Source of the DNA: a virus
IMG/VR virus record: IMGVR_UViG_3300042465_003746
Span: 23,414 to 87,413 of that record
Reading direction: 5' to 3' (one strand)
Length of the DNA stretch: 64,000 nucleotides
Both the position numbers and the translations under genes were made by a program. The notes beneath the pieces are model-generated. The model was not told the DNA's origin. It saw only the letters and a program-made list of their open reading frames with translations, and searched no databases. Shown one piece after another: positions 32,388-40,438 of the stretch (positions are counted from its first letter, which is position 1; each line of letters opens with the position of its first letter).

Positions 32388-32888
32388 ATGTGCGGATGTA
32401 AAGACTGTCAAGGTATAACACTATTAAAAGGTACAGATGGAAACGGTATTGTTTCTATTACTGATAATGGTGATGGTACGTTAACTATTTTATATACAGA
32501 TGGCACTATATATATTACTCCTAATTTTACGGGACCTCAAGGAGAACAAGGTGTTCAAGGAATACAAGGTCCAGCGGGAGTTAATGCCTTTAAATTTACC
32601 CAGCAATTTACAATGGTTGAAGGTAGTTCAGTAACTATTGCAAGAAGTGCTTTAACAACTTGTGGAGTTATACCATTAGGTTGTTTAGGACGTAGTACAA
32701 GTGCTTCTTTGATGGATTTACATATACAAATATGGACATCAAATGCAGAAGTGGTTACTACTACTTGGGCTAGAGAAGATGTTAATAATACTTTTTCTAT
32801 AACAATTAACGATGTAACAGGATTAATTACTATTACTAGAGTAGTAGGAAGTATAGACTTATATGTACGAGTAGTAATATTAGCTTAA
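32388..32888 (+). CDS. Collagen-like fibre, paralogue A (166 aa)
   Basis: The start is placed at the ATG at 32388 because the protein then begins MCGCKDCQGITLLKGTDG, matching the next gene. A short GPQGEQGVQGIQGPAG collagen-like stretch (about residues 45-61) separates the N-terminal anchor from a beta-rich C-terminal head. Trimeric head fibres commonly use this plan: conserved anchor, collagen shaft, variable receptor-binding head. It shares the anchor with the paralogue at 32910 but not the head. Confidence 0.75.
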   Translation: MCGCKDCQGITLLKGTDGNGIVSITDNGDGTLTILYTDGTIYITPNFTGPQGEQGVQGIQGPAGVNAFKFTQQFTMVEGSSVTIARSALTTCGVIPLGCLGRSTSASLMDLHIQIWTSNAEVVTTTWAREDVNNTFSITINDVTGLITITRVVGSIDLYVRVVILA

Positions 32889-32909
32889 TTAATATAAATA
32901 ATTAAAAAT

Positions 32910-33521
32910 ATGTGTGGTTGTAAAAATTGTCAAGGTATTACTTTTTTAACAGGAATCGATGGAAGAGGAATAGTAAGTATTACTGCTCAAGAAGACGGTA
33001 CTTTTATTTATTTATACACAGATGGTACAACATACACTAGTCCTGATTTAACGGGCCCAGCAGGTCCAGCAGGAGTAAGTAACTTTGTTTTGTTTAATGA
33101 AATGCCTATACAGTTTGATATTGAAATGCCAGGAGGATATCCTTTTATTTCAGGTACAACTTATTCGGTAGCTGCAGGAGTTTTACAAGAAGTAGCTCCT
33201 TTAACTTTAACAGTTATAGAAGCAGGTAATTATATTGTAAATGCAGAAGTAGTTTTTGATGCAGGAAGTCCTACTCCTAAATGGCTAGGATATGAAATTA
33301 GAGTAAATGGAATAGTAGTTCCTTTTACAACAAGATCAATTAGAATTACAGGAGGAACTCCTGCCGATGTTATAGGATCTTATTCAGTAAATGCAGAAAT
33401 AGTAGGACTTTCTACAGGAGATACTATTTCATTTTGGGCAGCAAATATAGATGATAATCCTCCTCTAACTACTTTTGGTATTTTAATATTAGGTGGGTCA
33501 ATGACTGCAAGAAGTTACTAA
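32910..33521 (+). CDS. Collagen-like fibre, paralogue B (203 aa)
   Basis: Begins MCGCKNCQGITFLTGIDGRG and carries a very short GPAGPAGVS shaft before a C-terminal beta domain (residues about 60-203). That domain has the TNF/C1q-like jelly-roll look common in phage fibre tips (YSVAAGVLQEVAPLTLTV, GNYIVNAEVVFDAG). The anchor is shared with paralogue A. Likely another trimeric fibre with a different ligand. Confidence 0.75.
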   Translation: MCGCKNCQGITFLTGIDGRGIVSITAQEDGTFIYLYTDGTTYTSPDLTGPAGPAGVSNFVLFNEMPIQFDIEMPGGYPFISGTTYSVAAGVLQEVAPLTLTVIEAGNYIVNAEVVFDAGSPTPKWLGYEIRVNGIVVPFTTRSIRITGGTPADVIGSYSVNAEIVGLSTGDTISFWAANIDDNPPLTTFGILILGGSMTARSY

Positions 33522-33561
33522 AAACTATTTAAAAAAAATATAATATATAATATTAAAAAAA

Positions 33562-33569
33562 TAACTTTG
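33562..33569 (+). promoter_or_regulatory. Bacteroidota-type -7 box, 5 bases before a start codon
   Basis: TAACTTTG matches TAnnTTTG and ends 5 bases before the ATG at 33575. If used, the transcript would be leaderless or nearly so. Confidence 0.45.
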
Positions 33570-33574
33570 TATAA

Positions 33575-34177
33575 ATGGGATGTCCTAACGAAATATTATT
33601 TGGATTTAGTATGCTGGGGAAACCTGATATTGTAATAGGACCTTATGCTATAACTCCTACGGGAACTTATAATGGACAATCTTTTTATACTTGGTTTGAT
33701 GTAGATGCAGGTGTTGATTTTATATTAAGATGGGATATTACAAATAATCGTTGGGAATTAGGTGTACCTAATTTACCTTATTCAGATTTCGAACTTCAAG
33801 CTTATTTAGCTTACGATCTTTTTATAGAATGCCCATTAGACCCAACACAACCTTTTAAATGGGAAGTAGTAAGTGGAGAGTTATTTGATTATAATACTTC
33901 TTTTGGAGACCCTATTCCTGTAGAAGGATTAACTCCTGAACAAGAATGTTATCCTATATTAGTTTGGAATACACAATGTGAGTTTGCCCAAGCAACTTTA
34001 AAGTATGTACAACAAATGCAGTTTGGAATATTTTGTTGTGAGACATTAGATAAATTAAAAAATAAATATAGAGCTCTAGAAATACTCAACTGTTATGATG
34101 TTAGAGATATTCCTAATAATACAACAGATTATAATGCTCTAACATATCAACAAATTAAAAACTTATTAAATAGTTAA
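33575..34177 (+). CDS. Fibre-cluster protein (200 aa)
   Basis: A 200-aa protein starting MGCPNEILFGFSMLGKPD. The N-terminal 125 residues are beta-rich with many aromatic residues and the last 60 are helical, with cysteine pairs (FCCETLDKL, NCYDVRD). The arrangement resembles the gene at 31565 (beta module then Cys-bearing helices). Possible fibre or its attachment protein; no family name can be given. Confidence 0.6.
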   Translation: MGCPNEILFGFSMLGKPDIVIGPYAITPTGTYNGQSFYTWFDVDAGVDFILRWDITNNRWELGVPNLPYSDFELQAYLAYDLFIECPLDPTQPFKWEVVSGELFDYNTSFGDPIPVEGLTPEQECYPILVWNTQCEFAQATLKYVQQMQFGIFCCETLDKLKNKYRALEILNCYDVRDIPNNTTDYNALTYQQIKNLLNS

Positions 34178-34179
34178 TC

Positions 34180-34776
34180 ATGGAAATTGAAAAAAAATTC
34201 ACTAGAGAAGCTAATGCTGCAACAAGTACTACTGTAGATTTATTCGTAGATAAATCAACTAAAGAATTAAAATTCTTAGATTATTATAAACAAGAAACTA
34301 TTTTAGCTGAAAAAGCTATTTATAAAGTAGTTTCTGGATATATTACTCAAGAAGATGTTGTTCTCAATGGTGGGGAATTAATAGTAGGACATACATATTT
34401 TATTTCTGACTATATAGAAGGGGATGATTTTACTAACGTAGGAGCAGACTTAAATGAGGCAGGAATAACTTTTGTAGCTACAGGAACACTTCCAACAGAT
34501 TGGACTAATAGTAGTAGCCTTATTGCTGCAGAAGAATCTTTACCTATTTTAACTATTTTTGAAAATACTTTAGGACCTATTGCTGCAGGTTGGGATCGAG
34601 GGGATTCTTATATTGCTAGTAATGAATTATTTACTAGAGATAAAACTTGGAAAACCCCCGATGTAGCTAACGGTGCTTATTTAAATTACCACGGTTCTTC
34701 TAGAATTAATATTTATACTACTGTAGAGGGGATTCTAGGAAGAGGATGTTCTTTCGAAATTAGAGTTTACAATTAA
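34180..34776 (+). CDS. Fibre-cluster protein (198 aa)
   Basis: A 198-aa protein starting MEIEKKFTREANAATSTTVD. It contains a GELIVGHTYFISDYIEGDDFTNVGA segment that I associate with a beta-structured module of Bacteroidota phage tail proteins (T-Y-x-I-x-D-Y-x-x-GDDFTNVG). It is 2 bases after the preceding gene. The C-terminus returns to beta strands. Probably part of a receptor-binding fibre. Confidence 0.65.
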   Translation: MEIEKKFTREANAATSTTVDLFVDKSTKELKFLDYYKQETILAEKAIYKVVSGYITQEDVVLNGGELIVGHTYFISDYIEGDDFTNVGADLNEAGITFVATGTLPTDWTNSSSLIAAEESLPILTIFENTLGPIAAGWDRGDSYIASNELFTRDKTWKTPDVANGAYLNYHGSSRINIYTTVEGILGRGCSFEIRVYN

Positions 34777-34788
34777 AAAATTTAAGTT

Positions 34789-35136
34789 ATGTCACAAAAA
34801 CACGTAGCCATAGTCGGGCACAATAATACGCAAGCACAGGTAACTGGTCAAAATGAGTTACTTGTAAAAGTAAATAACATACCACCAGCAACAATGGTAG
34901 CAGCAGGAGTTGCTAAAACAACTACTATAGCTCGTCCTACAAATTCAGGAACAGTTGCTGCGGGAGCTAGTGCTGTTTCTATAGCTAATGTAGGAGCAGC
35001 AAGTGGTACAGTAAAAACAATTACATTAAAAGCAGGAGAAACTGTTAACTTTGATGGAGGAGCAGTTAATAATACTTTAGATGCTATTGCCTACAATGCA
35101 ACAGGTACTGAGTTCTTAATTATAACTATTTTATAA
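34789..35136 (+). CDS. Small fibre-cluster protein (115 aa)
   Basis: A 115-aa protein starting MSQKHVAIVGHNNTQAQVTG, low in charge and rich in A, T, V and N. The last half (SAVSIANVGAASGTVKTITL, GETVNFDGG) is a compact beta sandwich pattern seen in structural proteins of Flavobacteriia phages. Its stop overlaps the next start by one base. Confidence 0.65.
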   Translation: MSQKHVAIVGHNNTQAQVTGQNELLVKVNNIPPATMVAAGVAKTTTIARPTNSGTVAAGASAVSIANVGAASGTVKTITLKAGETVNFDGGAVNNTLDAIAYNATGTEFLIITIL

Positions 35137-35687
35137 TGTCTACGCATATAGACATATCCCCTAATTTAAGTGGCTTCGGTAGAGGACTATTTGCTCAAAC
35201 TGCATTAGGAACTGCAATTACTAATACTATTGTAGAAACATCTCTTGTAGGACCTGGTGTAGGCACAATGACAGTTCCTGCTAATACATTTAAAGTAGGA
35301 GATAGTTTTGTCGCTAAAATGTGTGGTAATTTATCGTGTGCAAATAATGAAACAATACATATTAGAATCAAATCTGATGGTCTTACTATAGCAGATGCAG
35401 GTGTTTTTCAAATGAAAATAACAACTAATAAATTCTTTGAACTTACTTTAGATTTTACAGTTACTAAAATAGGTGTAGCAGGAGTTGCTGAGTTATTTAC
35501 AAATGGTCAATATAGTTATAATCATAATGCTGCGGGAGAAATAGCTGGAAATAATTTTGCTTTAATTACTACTACTATATTTGATACTACTGTATTAAAT
35601 ACTTTATCAATAACAGCTCAATGGGGATTAGAAAAAACAGCAAATAAAATTCAATCACAGAACTTTGTTCTACAAAAAGTATATTAA
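35136..35687 (+). CDS. Jelly-roll-like fibre tip protein (183 aa)
   Basis: A 183-aa protein, almost all beta strand. A SFVAKMCGNLSCANNETIHIRI segment, followed by FFELTLDFTVTKIG and SITAQWGLEK near the end, is typical of phage tail fibre tips. It overlaps both neighbours by one base. Likely receptor binding or fibre capping. Confidence 0.65.
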   Translation: MSTHIDISPNLSGFGRGLFAQTALGTAITNTIVETSLVGPGVGTMTVPANTFKVGDSFVAKMCGNLSCANNETIHIRIKSDGLTIADAGVFQMKITTNKFFELTLDFTVTKIGVAGVAELFTNGQYSYNHNAAGEIAGNNFALITTTIFDTTVLNTLSITAQWGLEKTANKIQSQNFVLQKVY

Positions 35688-37081
35688 TGAGCACTCAAAT
35701 TCAAATAGCATCAAAGGCAACACCCGCAGGAATAACGGGACAAATTCAGTTTAATAATGCGGGTGCATTTGGAGCAGATTCATCTTTATTTTGGGATAAT
35801 ACAAATAAACGTTTAGGAATAGGAGCAAACTCCAATTCTCCTTCAGCTGCTTTACAAGTAAGAACAAATGTAAATACAGCACACGATGTATTTAATTTGC
35901 AGAATGGTTTATATGGAGACCCATTATTTAGAGTTAGAGATAATGCGACAGGCAGCGCAGCAAGTACTTGTTCTTTTTTTATGAATGGTCGAATTTATGG
36001 TGGTAATTCAACTTTAACATTTAAAGAATTTGATTTAGGTGGCTATGGTTTGGGAGCAAGTTATGGAGATGCTGCTAGCAATGGAGTGTGGTTAAATAAT
36101 CAAGGAAATATAGGCGATGGAGTTGGCTCATCTGTAATATCAGTAAGTTCAAATGTTTACATAAATTTACAAACAACTAAAAAGTATAAATTTGAAGCTC
36201 AAACTGGTAACTTTGGTATTGGTAATGTAGGAACTTTAGGAGCTAGACTAGACGTAAGAGCCCAAGGTGCGTTAAGTACTGATATAGCATTTAGGGTTAG
36301 GAATAGTGCTGATACTGCAAATATAATAAGTGCAAACGGAAGAGGTGATGTATTTATAGGTCTTAATGCAGGACGAATAACAACTGGTATTAATAATACA
36401 TTTGTTGGTATTCAATCAGGTTTTTCTAACATAACTGGTCAAGAAAATACTGCGATTGGTACAAATGCAGGATTCGCAAATTTAGGCTCATATAATACGT
36501 ATTTAGGAGTTTCAGCAGGGCAAAATGGAACAACTGCAACGGGTTGCACCTTTATAGGCTATAATGCAGGGCAAAGTTCTAATGCTCAATATGGAGTTTT
36601 TATTGGTTATTCAGCAAGCACAACGGGAGGAAATGGAACGGTAGCAATAGGATATAATGCAGGAGCAGGAACGGGGGTTCACAATCTTTCATTAGGTCAA
36701 TCCTCAGGTGTAGGAATGACAACGGGAAATTATAACACACATTTAGGTTATAGAAGTGTAGCGAGTGGTATTACAACGGGAAACTATAATAATTTATTAG
36801 GTAGCGACATAGTTGTCGGGGCAGTTTCAAACAATGCAGTACTAGCTGATAATCAAGGAAATCAAGCTATTAGAAAAGATGCTAATCATAATGTTTTATT
36901 AGGAAAAGAAGTAGCACTTGCAACTAATGCAACAAATGGATTTGCTTATTTTCCTACGTGTGCGGGTATTCCAACGGGTGTTCCTGCTGCGAGTTTTACG
37001 GGTAAAGCACCAATAGTAATAGATTCAACAAATAATAAAATGTACATTTACACAAACGCTGCTTGGGTGGCTTTAAACTAA
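35687..37081 (+). CDS. Repeat-rich tail fibre/adhesin (464 aa)
   Basis: An N-terminal module (PAGITGQIQFNNAGAFGAD, LFWDNTNKRLGIG) typical of Bacteroidota phage tail fibres leads into about nine degenerate repeats of 18-24 residues: NTFVGIQSG, NTAIGTNAG, NTYLGVSAG, TFIGYNAG, VFIGYSAS, VAIGYNAG, LSLGQSSG, THLGYRSV. These follow a G-x-x-x-G beta-helix rule as in trimeric adhesins. The C-terminus (PIVIDSTNNKMYIYTNAAW) is a common fibre end. Codons such as ACG and GGG are more frequent than in neighbours, suggesting exchange by recombination. Best host-range candidate. Confidence 0.8.
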   Translation: MSTQIQIASKATPAGITGQIQFNNAGAFGADSSLFWDNTNKRLGIGANSNSPSAALQVRTNVNTAHDVFNLQNGLYGDPLFRVRDNATGSAASTCSFFMNGRIYGGNSTLTFKEFDLGGYGLGASYGDAASNGVWLNNQGNIGDGVGSSVISVSSNVYINLQTTKKYKFEAQTGNFGIGNVGTLGARLDVRAQGALSTDIAFRVRNSADTANIISANGRGDVFIGLNAGRITTGINNTFVGIQSGFSNITGQENTAIGTNAGFANLGSYNTYLGVSAGQNGTTATGCTFIGYNAGQSSNAQYGVFIGYSASTTGGNGTVAIGYNAGAGTGVHNLSLGQSSGVGMTTGNYNTHLGYRSVASGITTGNYNNLLGSDIVVGAVSNNAVLADNQGNQAIRKDANHNVLLGKEVALATNATNGFAYFPTCAGIPTGVPAASFTGKAPIVIDSTNNKMYIYTNAAWVALN

Positions 37082-37085
37082 AATT

Positions 37086-37397
37086 ATGGCAATTTTAATA
37101 AAATCAAACAAAGACAAGAGTATCACAATTTCAGGTACTGAGTTAACTTTAGAAAGCATTTATGCACGACTTGAATTTGCAGCGAGAGCAGACGGTAAAA
37201 CACTTGAAATAGCAGTTGTAACATACGCAAGTCAAGCAACGTATGAAAGCAACCAGCCTATCTTTACAGATGTTCAACAAGGTAGTTTTACAGTTGAGAT
37301 TTTAGATACGGAATTACAAGATATCAACGCTGCTAATAAGTACGCAAGTTTAGCATTTGAGCAACTAGGCTACACAACTGAAATTATACCAGTATAA
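37086..37397 (+). CDS. Hypothetical protein after the adhesin (103 aa)
   Basis: A 103-aa alpha/beta protein (MAILIKSNKDKSITISG...ELTLESIYARLEFAAR). It lies between the adhesin and the spanin gene, so it may be a fibre chaperone or accessory. Similar short proteins follow tail fibre genes in Flavobacteriia phages. No domain can be named. Confidence 0.6.
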   Translation: MAILIKSNKDKSITISGTELTLESIYARLEFAARADGKTLEIAVVTYASQATYESNQPIFTDVQQGSFTVEILDTELQDINAANKYASLAFEQLGYTTEIIPV

Positions 37398-37399
37398 AA

Positions 37400-37837
37400 A
37401 TGAAAAAGTTAATTTACATAATAGCACTAATTGCTTTAGTTATTTCTTGTACTCCACAGAGAAGATTAGAAAGATTACTTAGAAAACATCCTGAGCTTAC
37501 TTCTATTGACTCTATTATTATTCATGATACTATTAGAGTAATAGTTCCTGAAGTACGTGTAGATACTATTGTAACACTAGAACAATTATATGATACAGTT
37601 TACTTAGAGCAAGAACAGCTTAAAGTAAAAGTGTGGATGGATAAATATCATAAAGTTTATATCCAAGGTAAATGTGATACTGTGTATATTGATAAAGTAG
37701 TTACTAGAAAAATACCAATAAGAATCTACGAAAAAACACCACTGTGGAAAAAAATCCTAAACTGGATTTTTGCACTACTATTAATTGTTACTGTCTGCGT
37801 AACATTATATAAGGTAATTAAATCAAAACTTTTTTAA
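37400..37837 (+). CDS. Unimolecular spanin (u-spanin) candidate
   Basis: A 145-aa protein with both signatures of a u-spanin: a lipoprotein signal peptide with lipobox VISC (C17) at the N-terminus and a single membrane helix near the C-terminus (residues 118-138, WIFALLLIVTVCVTLY). Between them lie about 95 periplasmic residues of beta-rich sequence (VRVDTIVTLEQLYDTVYLE). It would tie outer and inner membrane together and fuse them after peptidoglycan is cut. The residue after C17 is Thr, consistent with sorting to the outer membrane. It directly precedes the holin and endolysin genes. Confidence 0.75.
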   Translation: MKKLIYIIALIALVISCTPQRRLERLLRKHPELTSIDSIIIHDTIRVIVPEVRVDTIVTLEQLYDTVYLEQEQLKVKVWMDKYHKVYIQGKCDTVYIDKVVTRKIPIRIYEKTPLWKKILNWIFALLLIVTVCVTLYKVIKSKLF

Positions 37838-37838
37838 A

Positions 37839-38276
37839 ATGAAAAATTACCTAACCACTCACATCATGATTATTTTTAAAGTACTATTAGTATTTTTTGC
37901 ACCCATTTACGGAATTATAATATTAGTAGCCCTGTCAACTATTATAGACACAGGGTTTGGTTTCTGGAAAGCTAAAAAGTTAAAACAAGACATAACATCT
38001 AAAAAATGGAGATTTGGTTTTGTACCTAAAATATTAAGTTATATAGCAGCAGTAATGCTTACTTATGCATCTGACTTTTTTATAATCAATGAACTAACTA
38101 AAATGATTATTAGTGTAGAATTTTTATCTACCAAATTAATAGCTTTAATTCTTATAAGTATAGAAGTTAAAAGTATGGATGAATCATTTGTAAAAGTTAA
38201 AGGTTGGTCATTTTTAGAAAAGATTACAGGAATGCTTAGGAAAGCTAAAGACATTAAAAAAGAAATAGAAGCATGA
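37839..38276 (+). CDS. Phage holin
   Basis: A 145-aa protein with three to four hydrophobic segments: residues about 10-30 (IIFKVLLVFFAPIYGIIILV), 67-80 (ILSYIAAVMLTYAS) and 98-110 (TKLIALILISI). The arrangement with a TGFGFWKAKKL loop and the charged cytoplasmic tail (KDIKKEIEA) matches the holin family often found beside GH108 lysozymes. It should form the lysis-timing pore in the inner membrane. A second ATG at residue 10 could give a dual start. It overlaps the endolysin gene by 4 bases. Confidence 0.8.
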   Translation: MKNYLTTHIMIIFKVLLVFFAPIYGIIILVALSTIIDTGFGFWKAKKLKQDITSKKWRFGFVPKILSYIAAVMLTYASDFFIINELTKMIISVEFLSTKLIALILISIEVKSMDESFVKVKGWSFLEKITGMLRKAKDIKKEIEA

Positions 38277-38842
38277 GTTTAACAGAAAAATATATAGAGT
38301 TTACAAAGCGTTGGGAAGGGGGATTATCTAGAGATAAGGCTGACAGCGCATCTAAGAATCCTTGTCCTACTCCTTATAAAGGTTTAGGAGGTTATCATAC
38401 TAACATTGGAATTACTTACGCAGTATGGAAAAACATGTATGGTAGTGCAAATGATGCAAGATTCTTTGCTATGAATAATGAAGATTGGTTTAATGTATTT
38501 AAAACACTTTATTGGAATACAGTAAGAGCTTCAGAGTATACTTCACAAAATGTTGCAATATTTGTGACAGGTATGGCGTGGGGAAGTGGTAAGAAACAAG
38601 CAGTAACTTCTTTACAACAAGCAATTCTTAACTGTGGTATTAAAGTAGATAAAGATGGGGTACTTGGTAATAAAACTATTGCTGCAGCTAATAGTATTCC
38701 ACCACAAGTATTGTTTGATGCATTAACTACAGAGAGAGAAAGATTCTTTAGATATATAGGAAGACCAGGGAGTAAGAATGCTAAGTTCCTTAAAGGTTGG
38801 TTAAATAGATTAGCAGATTATAAAAAAACATTTAGACCATGA
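38273..38842 (+). CDS. Endolysin, GH108 N-acetylmuramidase with peptidoglycan-binding domain
   Basis: A 189-aa enzyme. The N-terminal FTKRWEGGLSRD (E15 catalytic) and GGYHTNIGITYAVW segments match the GH108 (ZliS-like) lysozyme domain, and the C-terminal half (ILNCGIKVDKDGVLGNKTIAAAN, FLKGWLNRL) matches the PG_binding_3 domain that usually follows it. It degrades peptidoglycan at lysis. No signal peptide, so export depends on the holin just upstream. Confidence 0.92.
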   Translation: MSLTEKYIEFTKRWEGGLSRDKADSASKNPCPTPYKGLGGYHTNIGITYAVWKNMYGSANDARFFAMNNEDWFNVFKTLYWNTVRASEYTSQNVAIFVTGMAWGSGKKQAVTSLQQAILNCGIKVDKDGVLGNKTIAAANSIPPQVLFDALTTERERFFRYIGRPGSKNAKFLKGWLNRLADYKKTFRP

Positions 38843-38997
38843 AATTTAGAAACAATTGGAGAATAAAACATAAGCAATGGGATAAATTATCTATTCGAGT
38901 TAGAGTAGGTAAATTAGATATCTTAACTGTTGAAGTAGATAAATCTAAATCTTTCTACATGCTTACCGTGTGTAATTTTACTATTAAAAATAGATAA
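38839..38997 (+). CDS. Small basic protein (52 aa)
   Basis: ATG overlaps the endolysin stop (ATGA) and the frame ends TAA at 38995-38997. The product MKFRNNWRIKHKQWDKLSI... is basic with alternating beta strands (RVRVGKLDILTVEVDKSK). The coupled start supports a real gene. Function unknown. Confidence 0.5.
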   Translation: MKFRNNWRIKHKQWDKLSIRVRVGKLDILTVEVDKSKSFYMLTVCNFTIKNR

Positions 38998-38999
38998 TT

Positions 39000-39140
39000 A
39001 TGGCAAGAGTTAAAGAAGGTGGAATAGGTCGCATGTCTGCTACTAAGATATCTAGACCTAACATTCATGCTAAAACTAAGACTTCAAAATCTAAGACTTC
39101 TAAAAATTATAAGAAGGGCTACGGTGGGCAAGGTCGTTAA
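39000..39140 (+). CDS. Small strongly basic protein (46 aa)
   Basis: ATG at 39000, TAA at 39138-39140. The product MARVKEGGIGRMSATKISRP then a KTKTSKSKTSKNYKKG tract and an end GYGGQGR is positively charged (over a quarter Lys/Arg) and probably disordered. It may bind DNA or be a minor virion component. A promoter box follows at 39156. Confidence 0.5.
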   Translation: MARVKEGGIGRMSATKISRPNIHAKTKTSKSKTSKNYKKGYGGQGR

Positions 39141-39155
39141 TTAATAAATTTAGTG

Positions 39156-39163
39156 TATCTTTG
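39156..39163 (+). promoter_or_regulatory. Bacteroidota-type -7 box, 5 bases before the ring-protein gene
   Basis: TATCTTTG ends 5 bases before the ATG at 39169. The spacing is the same as at 33562-33569, which suggests a leaderless start of the tail-gene transcript. Confidence 0.55.
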
Positions 39164-39168
39164 TTATT

Positions 39169-39909
39169 ATGTTATCACTACAGGATTTACAAGCACAAAT
39201 AGATGAAGCTCTTGCGATTAACTCCATAGAGTCATCTTACTCATATGAGTTTTACACAGACTTAATTAATGAGCAGAGATCTTTATGGCTAAGAAATGAG
39301 TATAACAAAAATAGAAGTATTGACCCTTACGTAGTTCAAGACTTAAATTGTCTAGAATTAGAAATAGTAAGTCCTATTGATTGTTGTATAACCGTTCCTA
39401 CTGGGTGCCAAGTACTACGAACTAAAAAGAAAATACCTAATACTATTGAATTCTTTTTTAATAAAGGAATAGTTACAGTTGGGCCTGCTGACATAATGCA
39501 ACCTAGATTTCTTTTAATAGATTATTCTAGAGTTCCCTATGTAGGCAACGGAAGAACAACTAAGAATTCTATATATGCTTTCTTATACGGAGGCTATATG
39601 TATGTTACTAGTAAAAATTCTAGTAGTATGATGATGAAATATCTTACTATTAGAGGAATTTTTGAAGACCCTACATCTTTAGGAGACTTTATGAATTGTC
39701 AAACTAATAATAGTTGTTGGTCGCCATCAGACCCTTATCCAATAAATCAATGGATGTGGGCATATATTAAACCTTATATATTACAACAGTTGATTCAGAA
39801 AGGAAGTTTTCCATATGATAATGCTAATAACGCACAAGATCAAAGAACAGATTCTCCAAGCCAAGGAGGTGGAGGAGGACCACAACAACAACAAGGTGGA
39901 AAACAATAA
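39169..39909 (+). CDS. Tail ring (neck) protein candidate (246 aa)
   Basis: A 246-aa protein starting MLSLQDLQAQIDEALAINSI, a helix, followed by a mixed beta core with NCLELEIVSPIDCCITVPTG and a low-complexity tail of G and Q (GGGGGPQQQQGGKQ, last 20 residues). In crAss-like phages the block before the muzzle gene encodes the ring proteins stacked below the portal, and this gene sits at that place. Assigned by position and size. Confidence 0.65.
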   Translation: MLSLQDLQAQIDEALAINSIESSYSYEFYTDLINEQRSLWLRNEYNKNRSIDPYVVQDLNCLELEIVSPIDCCITVPTGCQVLRTKKKIPNTIEFFFNKGIVTVGPADIMQPRFLLIDYSRVPYVGNGRTTKNSIYAFLYGGYMYVTSKNSSSMMMKYLTIRGIFEDPTSLGDFMNCQTNNSCWSPSDPYPINQWMWAYIKPYILQQLIQKGSFPYDNANNAQDQRTDSPSQGGGGGPQQQQGGKQ

Positions 39910-40438
39910 TACATATTTAAAAAGAGGCAAAGGAAGATTGGCAGGTGGAGTTAAAAAAGCTGCTTTTTTTTCTTTTTATAAAAAGAATGCAAAAGAAACT
40001 GTAATTGATCAAGTAACTTACAATGCTTTTATAAAAGATTTATTAGAAACTTATAGTACAGCAATTGTAGAAACAGGATTAGAATTAAAAATTACTAAAG
40101 TAGGAAAATTAAGAATACGCAGTAGTCATCTTAATTTTTTTAAAGCAAATGGAGAAAGATCTAAAAGTCTTAAACCAAATTGGAAAGCAACTTGGGAATT
40201 TTGGTTAACTAAATACCCAGGATTAACTAGAGATGAGATTGTAAATACAACTAATAAAAGAGTTATATATCATGAAAATGAACATACGGATCAAGAATTC
40301 TATGAGCATTATTGGGATAAAATAACTTCTAATTTAAAATTTAAGAGTTTTTATATTTTTAAAGCTTCTAGACAATACTCTAGATTAATAGCTAAGACAG
40401 TAAAAGACCCTAACAGAAAAGTATTTTATTATGGATAA
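39896..40438 (+). CDS. Tail ring protein candidate (about 180 aa)
   Basis: The frame extends upstream to an ATG at 39815, but that part reads through the Gln/Gly tail of the preceding gene in another frame; a GTG at 39896 (VENNNTYLKRGKGRLAGG) or a TTG at 39938 is more likely. The core (AFFSFYKKNAKETVID, KLRIRSSHLNFFK, SFYIFKASRQYSRLIAKT, ending RKVFYYG) is basic and aromatic. It lies in the ring-protein block and may be a conserved crAss-like structural protein. Start uncertain. Confidence 0.65.
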   Translation: MENNNTYLKRGKGRLAGGVKKAAFFSFYKKNAKETVIDQVTYNAFIKDLLETYSTAIVETGLELKITKVGKLRIRSSHLNFFKANGERSKSLKPNWKATWEFWLTKYPGLTRDEIVNTTNKRVIYHENEHTDQEFYEHYWDKITSNLKFKSFYIFKASRQYSRLIAKTVKDPNRKVFYYG

